NCBI RefSeq assembly: GCF_000219215.1
Contig: NC_015726.1
Coordinates: 3,410,001 to 3,474,000, forward strand
DNA: 64,000 nucleotides
DNA from: Cupriavidus necator N-1
GTDB taxonomy: Bacteria > Pseudomonadota > Gammaproteobacteria > Burkholderiales > Burkholderiaceae
Direction: 5' to 3'
Below, one piece after another: positions 48,424-57,042 of the stretch (its first letter is position 1; every line of letters starts with the position of its first letter). The translations under genes and the position numbers were made by a program. Below the pieces are notes generated by a model that saw only the letters and a list, made by a program, of their open reading frames with translations, was not told the origin of the DNA and searched no databases.

Positions 48424-48457
48424 AAAACGGGCTACGCAAGATTGCGTAGCCCGTTTT
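48424..48457 (-). terminator. Terminator of the interrupted tRNA-Thr locus
   Basis: Sixteen-base perfect arms AAAACGGGCTACGCAA (48424-48439) and TTGCGTAGCCCGTTTT (48442-48457) with a 2-nt gap. It lies just past the CCA end of the tRNA fragment, as a tRNA terminator should, and works in either direction. Confidence 0.9.
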
Positions 48458-48464
48458 CAAATTC

Positions 48465-48516
48465 TGGTGCCGGCTGCAGGACTCGAACCCGCCACCTGAT
48501 GATTACAAATCACCTG
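48465..48516 (-). other. 3' fragment of tRNA-Thr(TGT), island attachment site
   Basis: Reverse strand reads as the 3' part of a tRNA: anticodon stem-loop with TTTGTAA (anticodon TGT at 48505-48507), variable loop, T arm GCGGG-TTCGAGT-CCTGC, acceptor AGCCGGC and ACCA. The 5' half is missing: the sequence beyond about 48516 forms no D arm and no acceptor partner GCCGGCT. This is the usual scar left when a tyrosine integrase inserts in a tRNA gene; the intact copy would lie at the far end of the island, outside this window. Confidence 0.85.
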
Positions 48517-48701
48517 TACTAAATATTCCAACCCATTCCACGGTGCTCATGTAACCAAGGTTGTCCACAGCGGAACAACGAAATCACGCCCGCACCTTCT
48601 GATTAAATGTTGACCGGAATTGATTGATCTGCCCATAATCTGGTTACATAGCGGTTACACCGTGTGTCGTGTAAGCCAGCCCGAAGGAAGGAGCGACAAA
48701 G

Positions 48702-50033
48702 GTGGCAAGGATCAATTTCACGGCAGCCCGGGTGGGCGGACACGTTTGCCCCGCCGGGAAGTCTCAAGCGTTCATCTGGGACAGCAAAGCCTCGGGCTTG
48801 GGTCTGCGCGCGACAGCAAACGGCGCGAAATCCTACATCTTCCAGGGCAAGCTCCATGGCAGCACGGTGCGTACAACCATTGGCGACCCGCGCGACTGGA
48901 GCATCGACCAAGCCCAGGATGAAGCGCGACGCCTGCAGCGGCTGATTGATGAGGGCGTCGACCCGCGAGCCGAAAAAGCAAAGCAGCGCGTCGCGCACGA
49001 AGCCGAGCTGGCCGACAGCCGGCGCAGGTCGGCGACCGTGGCCGAGATGTGGGCAGACTATCTCGAATACCTGCGCACCAAGATCTCCCCGAAAACCAAG
49101 AAACCGAGGTCAGCACAGTACATCGCCGACCACGCTAAGCTCGCCACCCCTGGCGGCACTGCCGCGAAGCGCGGTAGCAAGACAACTACGCGCGGGCCAC
49201 TCTCGCCGCTAATGACCCTGCCCCTGTCGGAGCTGAGCGCAGACAGGCTGTGCGCCTGGCTTGAGGCGGAAACGCCTGCGCGGCCGACCAGCGCGGCCTA
49301 CGCCTTTCGGATGCTAAAGGCGTTTGTCAGGTGGTGCGAAGGACAGGACCAGTACAAGGGCATCATCCCCGCAGACTGCTGCACCTCCCCCAAGGTGACG
49401 GGCGCTCTCCGAGCCAGCAGCACGAAAGCCGGCGACTGTCTGCAGCGCGAGCAGTTGGCTGCATGGTTCGCAGCGGTGCGCTCACTGCATAATCCGGTGC
49501 AATCCGCTTACCTGCAAGGCTTGCTCATCACTGGCGCGCGACGCGAGGAGCTGGCCGCGCTGCGATGGGACGATGTCGACTTCACATGGCGCAGCCTGCA
49601 CATTGCAGACAAGATTGAAACCGAAGCGGGCCGCATGATTCCGCTGACGCCCTACCTTGCCTCGCTGCTGGCGGCGCTGCCCCGACGCAACGACTGGGTT
49701 TTCTCCAGCCCGGGCGCAGCGAGCGGCCGGATCGCAGAGCCGCGGTATGCGCACAACCAGGCCATAGCAATGGCGGGCTTGCCACACGTGTCGCTGCACG
49801 GCCTGCGGCGGTCATTCGGCACCCTTGCCGAGTGGTGCGAGGTGCCTGTGGGTGTCGTGGCGCAAATCCAAGGTCACCGGCCGAGCGCGCTGGCCGAGAA
49901 GCATTACCGTCGGCGCCCGCTCGACATGCTGCGTCTGTGGCATGACAAGATTGAAGCGTGGATGCTGGAACAGGCGGGCATTTGTCTTGAGTCGCGCCCG
50001 CCAAGCGTACAGCTCGTTAAACAGCCGGCCTAA
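48702..50033 (+). CDS. int: P4-type tyrosine recombinase/integrase
   Basis: 443-residue integrase with a DUF4102-type arm-binding N-terminus (GLRATANGAKSYIFQGKLHGSTVRTTIGD), a core-binding region and a catalytic domain: first Arg in ITGARREELAALRWDDV, HGLRRSFGTLAEW (His and second Arg), QGHRP and the tyrosine nucleophile in EKHYRRRP. The GTG at 48702 is preceded by AAGGAAGGAGCG. It is the first gene inside the tRNA boundary and presumably catalysed the insertion. Confidence 0.95.
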   Translation: MARINFTAARVGGHVCPAGKSQAFIWDSKASGLGLRATANGAKSYIFQGKLHGSTVRTTIGDPRDWSIDQAQDEARRLQRLIDEGVDPRAEKAKQRVAHEAELADSRRRSATVAEMWADYLEYLRTKISPKTKKPRSAQYIADHAKLATPGGTAAKRGSKTTTRGPLSPLMTLPLSELSADRLCAWLEAETPARPTSAAYAFRMLKAFVRWCEGQDQYKGIIPADCCTSPKVTGALRASSTKAGDCLQREQLAAWFAAVRSLHNPVQSAYLQGLLITGARREELAALRWDDVDFTWRSLHIADKIETEAGRMIPLTPYLASLLAALPRRNDWVFSSPGAASGRIAEPRYAHNQAIAMAGLPHVSLHGLRRSFGTLAEWCEVPVGVVAQIQGHRPSALAEKHYRRRPLDMLRLWHDKIEAWMLEQAGICLESRPPSVQLVKQPA

Positions 50034-50072
50034 CGTCACCCCCTCTCGCACCGCGTCAATAACACATTCATT

Positions 50073-50771
50073 ATGGATAACGTGAATCCAACGCAGCAGC
50101 CATTGCTGGCCGACACTTCGATCTCGCCCAAAGCAAAGGCGGAGTACGACCTGGGATGGTGGGAGGCAACAATCGATGCATCGTACTGGTGGGCGATGAA
50201 AGATTTGTCGCCACGGAATGCAGCCCTGTTGCTTACCGGCACAAACCCGCGCGATGACACGACGGACCCGACGAAGACTTCGTCGGATGAAACTACCGCG
50301 GCTGATTACGTCAGGCTCGTGGAAAAGCTCAATGACGAATATCGTGCCGCGCCCGCGGAAAGGACCCTTGCCCAATGGCTGTGCATTGCACAAGGAAGCG
50401 GCCTGCGGTATCACTCGTGGATCGACAAATGGATGAAGGGGTCCGGACTGACGGCAGTAGCGCCTGCACAGAGCCACGTCGGGACAACCACCGGGAAATT
50501 GCCAGCTGGGACACAAATCGTAACCTCCAAGGAGAAGGGTCGGAGCCGCGTCCTGGATTCCGCAGTCACGCTGGCCAAGGAAAAGGCCGGGGCTCATGCG
50601 GACTACCACACCGTGTGGGAAGCACTGGTAGCCTTGGCGTCAAGCAATGACAGGCCACCCCCGATAGTCGAATTCGTGGACGACGAGGGCGTGAAATACA
50701 TGGACAACGGAAAAGTCAAAATTTTTACCAAGGACTCGTTGCTGAAGCGGATAAATCCTAGCGCCCGATAG
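50073..50771 (+). CDS. Island protein of unknown function
   Basis: 232 residues, soluble and acidic, with an aromatic N-terminal block (YDLGWWEATIDASYWWAMKDLSPRNAALLLTG) and a C-terminal EFVDDEGVKYMDNGKVKIFTKDSLLKRI. I do not recognise it. The last codons lie in a 10-bp tandem repeat (GCGCCCGATA), so the C-terminal SAR may be repeat-derived. Position between integrase and AlpA-like genes suggests an accessory replication or regulation gene of the mobile element. Confidence 0.7.
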   Translation: MDNVNPTQQPLLADTSISPKAKAEYDLGWWEATIDASYWWAMKDLSPRNAALLLTGTNPRDDTTDPTKTSSDETTAADYVRLVEKLNDEYRAAPAERTLAQWLCIAQGSGLRYHSWIDKWMKGSGLTAVAPAQSHVGTTTGKLPAGTQIVTSKEKGRSRVLDSAVTLAKEKAGAHADYHTVWEALVALASSNDRPPPIVEFVDDEGVKYMDNGKVKIFTKDSLLKRINPSAR

Positions 50772-50797
50772 TGCCCGATAGCGCCCGATAGCGCCCG
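50761..50797 (+). repeat. 10-bp tandem repeat, 3.7 copies
   Basis: GCGCCCGATA, GTGCCCGATA, GCGCCCGATA, GCGCCCG in direct tandem, with one C-to-T change in copy two. It spans the stop codon of the unknown protein. Confidence 0.9.
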
Positions 50798-50949
50798 CGC
50801 CTATTGGTCCGACAGGCCGCACCGCATAAGTTTGTCAACGCCGAGAATCGAAGCCGAGCACGGCGGAATACTGCGGCGTTGATAGCGAATTCGGCACGCG
50901 ATCAACGTCTCATGTACCGCCTGGCGAGGCAAAACATGAGCGTTGAAAA

Positions 50950-51156
50950 ATGTACCGTTACCAACTACCTGACCGCGCGCCCCTTCCCGAGATCTTGCCG
51001 ACGGACGAGGCCGCCGCCGCGATCAATCGCAAGCCGCAAACGCTGCGCAAATGGGCCTGCCTGGAGAACGGCCCGATTCGCCCCGTCCGGATCAACGGTC
51101 GCTTGGCCTGGCGGGTTGCCGATCTCATGGCGCTGCTGCGTGGGGAGGTTGCGTAA
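50950..51156 (+). CDS. AlpA/MerR-like small DNA-binding protein
   Basis: 68 residues with a helix-turn-helix of the excisionase/AlpA type: LPTDEAAAAINRKPQTLRKWACLENGPIRPVRINGRLAWRVADLMALL. These proteins regulate integrase genes or act in excision. Its stop overlaps the next ATG by one base (TAATG), so it heads an operon with the next two genes. Confidence 0.82.
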   Translation: MYRYQLPDRAPLPEILPTDEAAAAINRKPQTLRKWACLENGPIRPVRINGRLAWRVADLMALLRGEVA

Positions 51157-51485
51157 TGCTTTCCTCTGTTATCAGCAAAGTGCCCTCGTCTATTCCGGTT
51201 CTGGGCGTCGGGGCTGATGGGGTGTTGTACATCGTTGCCCGGGTCGCTCCTGGCACGGGCCTGTATGCCGTCGGCCGCGCGATCATCGACGCGGGCTTCG
51301 GTGGGGTGCGCGATGTCAGCACGAGCGGCGTGACCCAGTTCTGGAAATTTCGGCGCGACACGCCGGAGGGCGAATTCCTTGAACGGCTGTGTTGCCTGGC
51401 AAGGCAGGGGCTGCCATTGCCGCCGCCGAACGAGGCCGTCGCCCTTCTTCGCGCCTTCTCTTGGGCCGGGGAGGTTCGCGTATGA
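51156..51485 (+). CDS. Small unknown island protein
   Basis: 109 residues, starting at ATG 51156 with GGGGAGG upstream and overlapping both neighbours by 1 and 4 bases. It contains GLYAVGRAIIDAGFGGVRDVSTSG and FRRDTPEGEFLERLCCLARQG; no signal or membrane segment. Not recognised. Tight coupling to the primase gene suggests a replication-linked role. Confidence 0.7.
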   Translation: MLSSVISKVPSSIPVLGVGADGVLYIVARVAPGTGLYAVGRAIIDAGFGGVRDVSTSGVTQFWKFRRDTPEGEFLERLCCLARQGLPLPPPNEAVALLRAFSWAGEVRV

Positions 51486-53863
51486 GCCACCGCGCCGAAG
51501 GTCACGATAACGCCGCCAGGTACGCGGTCATGCGCTACGCCAGCGAGAAGGATGCTGTCGGCAAGCAGTACGCGGGGACGTGGCAGCAGGTGGTCGCCTT
51601 GTTGGACAAGCGGGAGATCCGACCGGAAAAGTCGGGGAAGGCGTTCGCTCCCGTGCAGATGAAGGCGGGAGCAACGCGCTCGAAGGATAACGTGCTGGCT
51701 ATCTACATGGCCGTTGCCGATGTCGATACCGAGGGGGAGAAGGAAAAGGCCTCGGGGCGGGTGTTGTCGGTCTCGAAACGCGCACCAACGCTGGAGGAAC
51801 TGCGCCCCAGGGTTCAGTCCTATGCTTGGACGGCTTACTCGTCCCACTGGCATGAGCCTCAGCAGGGGGTTGTCAAATACCGAATCGTGTTCCCCCTGAC
51901 GCGCCCTTGCACCCTGGCTGAATGGCCGCAGGTCTGGGAGGGGTTGAACGTGCTGTTGGGCGGTCACTGCGACCGCGCTTGCCGGGATGCCGCTCGTCTT
52001 TACTACCTGCCGAGTTGCCCCGCAGATGCTGCCGCCGATGCGTTTTGCGAGACGAACGACGGCAAATTGCTCGACCCGGACACCCTGATCGAGCTTGCGC
52101 GCCGGTCTCCCACGCAGCAGCCTGTCGTCAGGACAGACGGCAATCCGCAGGGCTTGCCTGCACTCGCGAGCCTACCAGAAACGCCGGAGCAGATCGAACG
52201 GGTCAAAGCGATGTTGGCCATGATTCCAGCCGACTGTGGGTATCAGCAGTGGCGCAATATCGTGTGGTCCATCGCCGCGACCGGCTGGCGCTGTGCAGAG
52301 GAACTCGCGCGCGAGTGGAGCCAAACCGCCCCGCAGAAGTTCGAAGAGTCCGAGTACCACAATGTATACCGGTCATTCAAGCCGGGGGGCGGCGTCGGCT
52401 TCAGGACGCTCGTCTACCACGCAATGTGCGCAGGGTGGGTTGACTCGATCGGCCCTGGCGGCGCGAGCGGCCTTCCCGGTGCGAGCAGTGGCGATATTCG
52501 GAACGGGGAAGAGTTCGCGAAGCTGCACCGGGACAAGCTGTTGTTCGTGGACGAAACCCGCGATTTGCTGAAATTCGAAGCGGGTACGGGCTGGGTGGTG
52601 GCTCCCCCGGGCGAGGCCGACGTGGCGGCCAAGACCGTTGTCAAACATCTGTGCGTGAACGCCACAGAGCGTTGGAAGGCAGCGCCGGATGACGCCCAGG
52701 CCCGCCGCTTCATGAACGAGGTGCAGCGCAGCAGTCGCCTGCAGGGGGTCCGCGCCATGATCGAAATGGCGAAATCCGAACCCGGCATGACCGTTCGGCT
52801 TCACGAACTTGATGCCGATCCCATGCTGTTTGGAGTCAGGAATGGGGTTCTGGACTTGCGGACTGGGAAGCTGCGGGCACCGTCCCCGTCTCTGCGAGTC
52901 ACGAAACGCTGCCCGGTCGAGTATGACCCGAGTGCGACCGCCCCTACGTTTGATGCATTCATCCAGCGCATCACGCGTGGCACGCCCGCTCTCGCTCCGT
53001 TCCTCCAGCGATTGGCCGGCTACGTGTTGACCGGTGAGGTCAGCGAGCAGTGCTTCGCCTTTCTCTATGGCCTCGGTCGTAACGGCAAGACGACCTTCGC
53101 GGAGCTCTTGCAGTGGCTCCTGGGGGACTATGCCGTTCCTCTGCCCACGGCCACGTTGATGGCTGAAAAAACGGATCCCGGTGCGGCACGTCCTGACTTG
53201 ATGTTGCTGAAGGGGCGACGCCTTGCGCTCGCATCGGAACTGGAGGACGGTGCCAGATTTGCCGAGGCTGCGATCAAGGCAATGACGGGCGGCGACACCA
53301 TGCAGGCCCGCAATCCGTACGGGCTTTACGCGAGTTGGACACCCACTCACAAGTTGATGCTCGTCGGCAACCATAAGCCCGTCATTTCGGGGAGCGACTA
53401 TGGTATGTGGCGTCGGGTACTCTTGATCCCGTTCGCGGAGACCATCGGTGACAGCGAGCGCGACGACAAGCTGAATGAGAAATTGCGCAGGGAGGGTGCC
53501 GGGGTACTGAACTGGGCGCTGGCCGGATTCCGTGGCTGGCAGCAGCAAGGACTGAACCCGCCTCAAGCGGTCAAGGATGCCGTGGCCGTGTATCAGTCCG
53601 ACATGGACATCCTCAAACAGTGGATGGACGACCATGTGAACCCGGTGGCAGGGGCGGTCACCGCAACCGCCGACCTGTATAAGGCGTATTCGACCTGGGC
53701 ACGTGACGCGGGCTGGAAGACGCCCATGACGCGGATCGCGTTCGGGCGACGGCTCGCGGAACGCGGCATTCAATTGATCAAAGGAGGCCCAGGTAACACC
53801 AAGTGCGCGTGCGGAATTGCCTTGAACAATGAAGGCCAGAAGGCAATGTCACGTTTCTATTGA
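51482..53863 (+). CDS. P4-type primase-helicase
   Basis: 793-residue replication protein. N-terminal archaeo-eukaryotic primase-like module (VLAIYMAVADVDTE with the catalytic Asp80 and Asp82, then SSHWHEPQQGVVKYRIVFPLTRP), a PriCT-type linker around residues 235-325, a D5_N region, and a superfamily 3-type helicase with Walker A GLGRNGKTTFAELL near residue 530, Walker B LALASELEDG, and LVGNHKPVISGSDYGMWRRVLLIPF. ATG at 51482 overlaps the small gene by 4 bases. It implies the element can replicate by itself. Confidence 0.93.
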   Translation: MSHRAEGHDNAARYAVMRYASEKDAVGKQYAGTWQQVVALLDKREIRPEKSGKAFAPVQMKAGATRSKDNVLAIYMAVADVDTEGEKEKASGRVLSVSKRAPTLEELRPRVQSYAWTAYSSHWHEPQQGVVKYRIVFPLTRPCTLAEWPQVWEGLNVLLGGHCDRACRDAARLYYLPSCPADAAADAFCETNDGKLLDPDTLIELARRSPTQQPVVRTDGNPQGLPALASLPETPEQIERVKAMLAMIPADCGYQQWRNIVWSIAATGWRCAEELAREWSQTAPQKFEESEYHNVYRSFKPGGGVGFRTLVYHAMCAGWVDSIGPGGASGLPGASSGDIRNGEEFAKLHRDKLLFVDETRDLLKFEAGTGWVVAPPGEADVAAKTVVKHLCVNATERWKAAPDDAQARRFMNEVQRSSRLQGVRAMIEMAKSEPGMTVRLHELDADPMLFGVRNGVLDLRTGKLRAPSPSLRVTKRCPVEYDPSATAPTFDAFIQRITRGTPALAPFLQRLAGYVLTGEVSEQCFAFLYGLGRNGKTTFAELLQWLLGDYAVPLPTATLMAEKTDPGAARPDLMLLKGRRLALASELEDGARFAEAAIKAMTGGDTMQARNPYGLYASWTPTHKLMLVGNHKPVISGSDYGMWRRVLLIPFAETIGDSERDDKLNEKLRREGAGVLNWALAGFRGWQQQGLNPPQAVKDAVAVYQSDMDILKQWMDDHVNPVAGAVTATADLYKAYSTWARDAGWKTPMTRIAFGRRLAERGIQLIKGGPGNTKCACGIALNNEGQKAMSRFY

Positions 53864-53870
53864 CGCCCGT

Positions 53871-53969
53871 CGGACGATCCGGACGATTTGAGGCTGGTCA
53901 GGAAAATTCTCACCATTGTTTTTTATGGGGGATTTTCCCAAAATAGCTCGAAATCATCCGGATCGTCCG
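53871..53969. repeat. CGGACGAT iterons, candidate replication origin
   Basis: Two direct CGGACGAT copies (53871-53878 and 53880-53887) and, 61 bp on, two inverted ones (53953-53960 with one change, and 53962-53969). Together the 19-base arms 53871-53889 and 53951-53969 are inverted repeats with one mismatch. The middle is AT-rich with a T6 run (TTGTTTTTTATGGGG). They start 8 bp after the primase stop codon. Such iterons beside a P4-type primase resemble ori/crr sites. Confidence 0.6.
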
Positions 53970-54020
53970 GCAGGGATTCAGATCAAGCGTTGCACAAGCT
54001 AACCACCACCGAGAATACGC

Positions 54021-54317
54021 ATGAGTGCCTACATCAAGTTGCTGCAGCAGAGCGCGCCAGCAGACTCGCCGCACAAGTTGCCGCTTACGCAACAGTTCCT
54101 GGAATGGTATGGAGACCTGCCAGAAATTGCGCGTGACCGCCCATTTTCTATGGTCGAATTCGAGCAAGCACTTGGCACGCAGGGGAAGTACATCAGCCCA
54201 GTATTGCTGGCGCTTGGCTGGCAGCGGAAGCGCCGATGGAGTTCGCTGGGGCAGTATCACCGATACTGGGTGCCACCCCACATTCTGAAAGCTACGCACG
54301 CTGCACTCATCGTCTAG
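54021..54317 (+). CDS. Small island protein, unknown function
   Basis: 98 residues, predicted soluble with a possible winged-helix pattern (FSMVEFEQALGTQGKYISPVLLALGWQRKRRWSSLGQYHRYWVPP). ATG at 54021 is preceded by a short GAGAATACGC leader without a strong ribosome site. It lies just behind the candidate origin. I do not recognise a family; DNA binding is inferred from the basic aromatic C-terminal half. Confidence 0.6.
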   Translation: MSAYIKLLQQSAPADSPHKLPLTQQFLEWYGDLPEIARDRPFSMVEFEQALGTQGKYISPVLLALGWQRKRRWSSLGQYHRYWVPPHILKATHAALIV

Positions 54318-54844
54318 TGCCAGTGTACAGAAGCATTCGTCACTTGCTTCCGATGGTAGTGAAGGACAGGGTGTCCAATTTCTGCTCGCATACGGGCATG
54401 CGCCGAATTAGTGCCTGGCAGTCGGCGATAGTTTTGAGACAATTAGATTTGAACAGATTTCCGGGGTAGGGGACGATCCCCCACCCGGTCGACAATCGAG
54501 GAGCCAAAGCGGAATTTGGACTGGTGGCGCGCTGAAAGTGAGAGACTCATACCAGTCTTTCCATGCACTGCCGAGCCCGCGCAGAGTCAATTGCAATGGC
54601 GCCGGGTATGAGAGATCGAGCCGTCCTAGAGCACACCAATGTGTCAGATAAAGCACCCAGAAAGGAATCAAGCCGACAGGCTGGTTCTCGACAGACCGGT
54701 TGCCGAATCCGTCACTTTATGAGACCCGCAATCAAAACCCTTAAAAATCAATTAGTTACAGATTCGCTCGCGACGCTTGGTGCTGGCGCGAGTTCAGTAT
54801 CTAGATTCCCAAAGGGTCAATTTTCAAGGGGTTCGGACGCGCCT
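54318..54844. other. AT-richer gap with a strong hairpin
   Basis: No supported gene. It contains a 10-bp hairpin GGGTAGGGGA (54464-54473), loop CGA, TCCCCCACCC (54477-54486) with one A-C mismatch, and a weaker CTCGCG/CGCGAG dyad near 54768-54793. Its composition is unlike the host DNA; it probably separates the replication module from the defence genes. Confidence 0.5.
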
Positions 54845-55054
54845 CTACGCAGCTGCGTTTACCCGCCGGCTCTGCGCTACGACCTCCGTGTCAATTGCAC
54901 GGGCTCGTTTATGCAACGCACGGATGCGTTCCGCATAGGCGTCGTGAACGACTTGCACCGCGCCTTTCTGAACCGCTTGGTCTACCCGTTGGATGGCCTC
55001 GATATCCTCCGGCCGCAGGAAGCGGGCACTCACACGGCGAATTCTCGTTGCCAT
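54845..55054 (-). CDS. Possible small basic protein, uncertain
   Basis: 69 residues from ATG 55054: basic and helical (FLRPEDIEAIQRVDQAVQKGAVQVVHDAYAERIRALHKRARA). A ribosome-site-like GGGGTTGGAAGA lies just upstream. A second ATG at 55075 opens an overlapping 14-codon frame (MKKGLEEWQREFAV) in another phase; joined by a one-base shift the two would read as one longer protein, so this may be a frameshifted gene. Low confidence. Confidence 0.35.
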   Translation of the reverse strand: MATRIRRVSARFLRPEDIEAIQRVDQAVQKGAVQVVHDAYAERIRALHKRARAIDTEVVAQSRRVNAAA

Positions 55055-55098
55055 TCTTCCAACCCCTTTTTCATAAGACGTATGCTATGTATCCCATA

Positions 55099-56928
55099 CT
55101 ACAGCCACGGCACTGCTCGATCAAGGGCAAGCGGGATCATCGATTTCAATGTCAACTGCCGTGTAGAGTCCTTGTCTGACCTGTTATCCAACGTATGTTG
55201 TGTCTTCTTGTTTGCCTTCAACGTTAGCAGCATTCCGTGGCAACCTTGCGGCAAGCTCAACTCTTGGGTAGCGCCATGAGCATCGCGCCACAATCCGATC
55301 GAGCGAACCGGCTTGCTTTCGCGCCAATTTGAACGGTCAACCATTGCTGCACACGTGATAGAAAGTACCGATGAACCTGGATCATCAGCCAAAACCGTGG
55401 CGTATCGCGCCGGCCAACGCACACTGAGTTGTGGTCCATCCATGAGTAGTGCCACGACGAGGTTCGGGCCAACAGCACGAATAACGCTCATGGCTGGATC
55501 ATTCCGCGCCAGGTCTTCGCAAATTAACACTGTCAGCGACATATCAGGGCGCAAAGCGTAAAAAGGCAGCTTGCGGTTTGCCACATCGATGTCTTCCCAC
55601 CATTGCGCGGCTCGCCTGCCATCGGGAGCGGCTGCAAAGTCGGGAAAACTGAGCGCGTACCGAGCTACCTGACTTTCATCTAGACGCCAGCGATGATGCT
55701 TGAACTGTACGTCCATTATCATGCCGTCTTCGCCTATTTCATTGTTTTTGGGCACGACAACATGCGTCTGTGCAATATTCTTGGTGTTGCCACTGGCGTC
55801 ACGCTGCAGCGCGCCAGTAATAAGAAACTCAATTCCCTCCATGGCTAAAAGTTGCGCCACTTCCTGCCCAAGCTCCGCGGACAATGCACACTCCGGCAGC
55901 AGCACTCCGTGGATAATCTCGCCACGTGACTCTACCTTAGCTTTCTCTAGGAGCGGACGCAGGACCTCATTGACAACTATCTCAGCCGTAAGGTCCTGTC
56001 CTTCATCGTCCTTTAGCCACACTGGCTCCAAGCGGAAGTAGCCGGCTGTGTACAGATCATCTGTAAGCCTGCGCGGCTCGCGCGAAAGCGAAAAACTCTC
56101 GTCGGGGATATGAAACGGAAACGGTACCACCAATAGACGCATCAGCTCCAGCGTATTTGCACCCGGTGGATAGGCGCGGTCGGCCATACGCCAAGTCGGC
56201 TCGATCTGCGTGTACCCGGGTAGCAGCGCCAAATGATGGCTAAGTGAGCGCACGGTGCAGCCAACTGCAGCGGTCATGGACTTTGGCAATACAATCGCAA
56301 TGTCCATTGGTACGAGCGAGCACAGCGATGTCGGCGCATATGGCAGCAGGAGCCTGTCGACGGGGTCGGTTGGACTACTCAGCAGACTTGTCCGCGCCAG
56401 GTCCGCAATCTTAAGGTGAGCTAATTCAGTATCTTGGCCCTGCGTCTCTTCGACCTGCGTACCAGCATCCGTAGCTGAAGAATTGACTGGTGCTGACCAG
56501 CCCATGCCTTTACAGGCCTCGTCTGCAATTGCGAACAGTTTTAGTAGCAGGCGAGCCACATCTGTGTGCTCGCATACCTCGTCGATCTCAATATTAGTAA
56601 ACTCTCCGGTAAGTCGCTCCCAGAGACTAGTGATACCTGCGGGCACGGAAGATACGTCTGTCCATTGCCCGGCCAGTCGGCTGACCTCATTGAGATAGGC
56701 AACATGGCTATCGAGATCGTCCGGATCGGGGCCCGCCAACGTATAGCAACTCGAACGATCAACGAGCGTAGCTACGACGGCAAACAGATCCGGCGGCCAC
56801 GCAGGACACCGCCCCCAGTCTTCTTCGCTACTAGCATCCGCAGCGACGACTTCGCCATCGAGGATCGCACGGATACCATGAGCTGTACCTTCGGGCAGCA
56901 CGCTCTTGATAATGTCTATGATCTTCAT
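55099..56928 (-). CDS. Nitrilase-superfamily (carbon-nitrogen hydrolase) protein downstream of BREX
   Basis: 609 residues. Residues 1-240 are unrecognised, with a variable, acidic linker at 148-170. From about 260 to 560 it resembles the nitrilase/C-N hydrolase fold, with a possible Glu-Lys-Cys triad: Glu346 in LLPECAL, Lys410 in DVQFKHHRW, Cys470 in LICEDLARNDP. Nitrilase-type domains occur in some reverse-transcriptase defence proteins; here none is present. It is on the same strand as the BREX genes, after a 627-bp gap. Function unknown; a nucleotide- or amide-modifying effector is a guess. Confidence 0.75.
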   Translation of the reverse strand: MKIIDIIKSVLPEGTAHGIRAILDGEVVAADASSEEDWGRCPAWPPDLFAVVATLVDRSSCYTLAGPDPDDLDSHVAYLNEVSRLAGQWTDVSSVPAGITSLWERLTGEFTNIEIDEVCEHTDVARLLLKLFAIADEACKGMGWSAPVNSSATDAGTQVEETQGQDTELAHLKIADLARTSLLSSPTDPVDRLLLPYAPTSLCSLVPMDIAIVLPKSMTAAVGCTVRSLSHHLALLPGYTQIEPTWRMADRAYPPGANTLELMRLLVVPFPFHIPDESFSLSREPRRLTDDLYTAGYFRLEPVWLKDDEGQDLTAEIVVNEVLRPLLEKAKVESRGEIIHGVLLPECALSAELGQEVAQLLAMEGIEFLITGALQRDASGNTKNIAQTHVVVPKNNEIGEDGMIMDVQFKHHRWRLDESQVARYALSFPDFAAAPDGRRAAQWWEDIDVANRKLPFYALRPDMSLTVLICEDLARNDPAMSVIRAVGPNLVVALLMDGPQLSVRWPARYATVLADDPGSSVLSITCAAMVDRSNWRESKPVRSIGLWRDAHGATQELSLPQGCHGMLLTLKANKKTQHTLDNRSDKDSTRQLTLKSMIPLALDRAVPWL

Positions 56929-57042
56929 GCCGGCTTCTTCTTATACGGGCCGCCCGCACGACATACCGCTATATACGTGCTTAGGCAAGGTGCCAATCAT
57001 AACAAAGCGGCCGAACCGGTGCCATGCTTTGACGAGGATCAG

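Noticed and set aside
48465..48540. Complete tRNA gene at the island edge
   Set aside because: The 5' half is not there: no D arm and no acceptor partner in the sequence beyond the anticodon arm.
50804..51217. Plus-strand open frame over the AlpA-like gene
   Set aside because: It is a shadow frame; the AlpA-like frame has a conserved HTH pattern and a coupled downstream start.
54563..55279. Long plus-strand open frame across the island gap
   Set aside because: Its product is unlike a folded protein (Ser/Arg/Pro-rich, no pattern), it has no ribosome site, and it overlaps the C-terminal end of the nitrilase-like gene.
55099..56928. Reverse transcriptase-nitrilase defence protein
   Set aside because: No reverse-transcriptase motifs (such as YxDD) are present in the N-terminal half.
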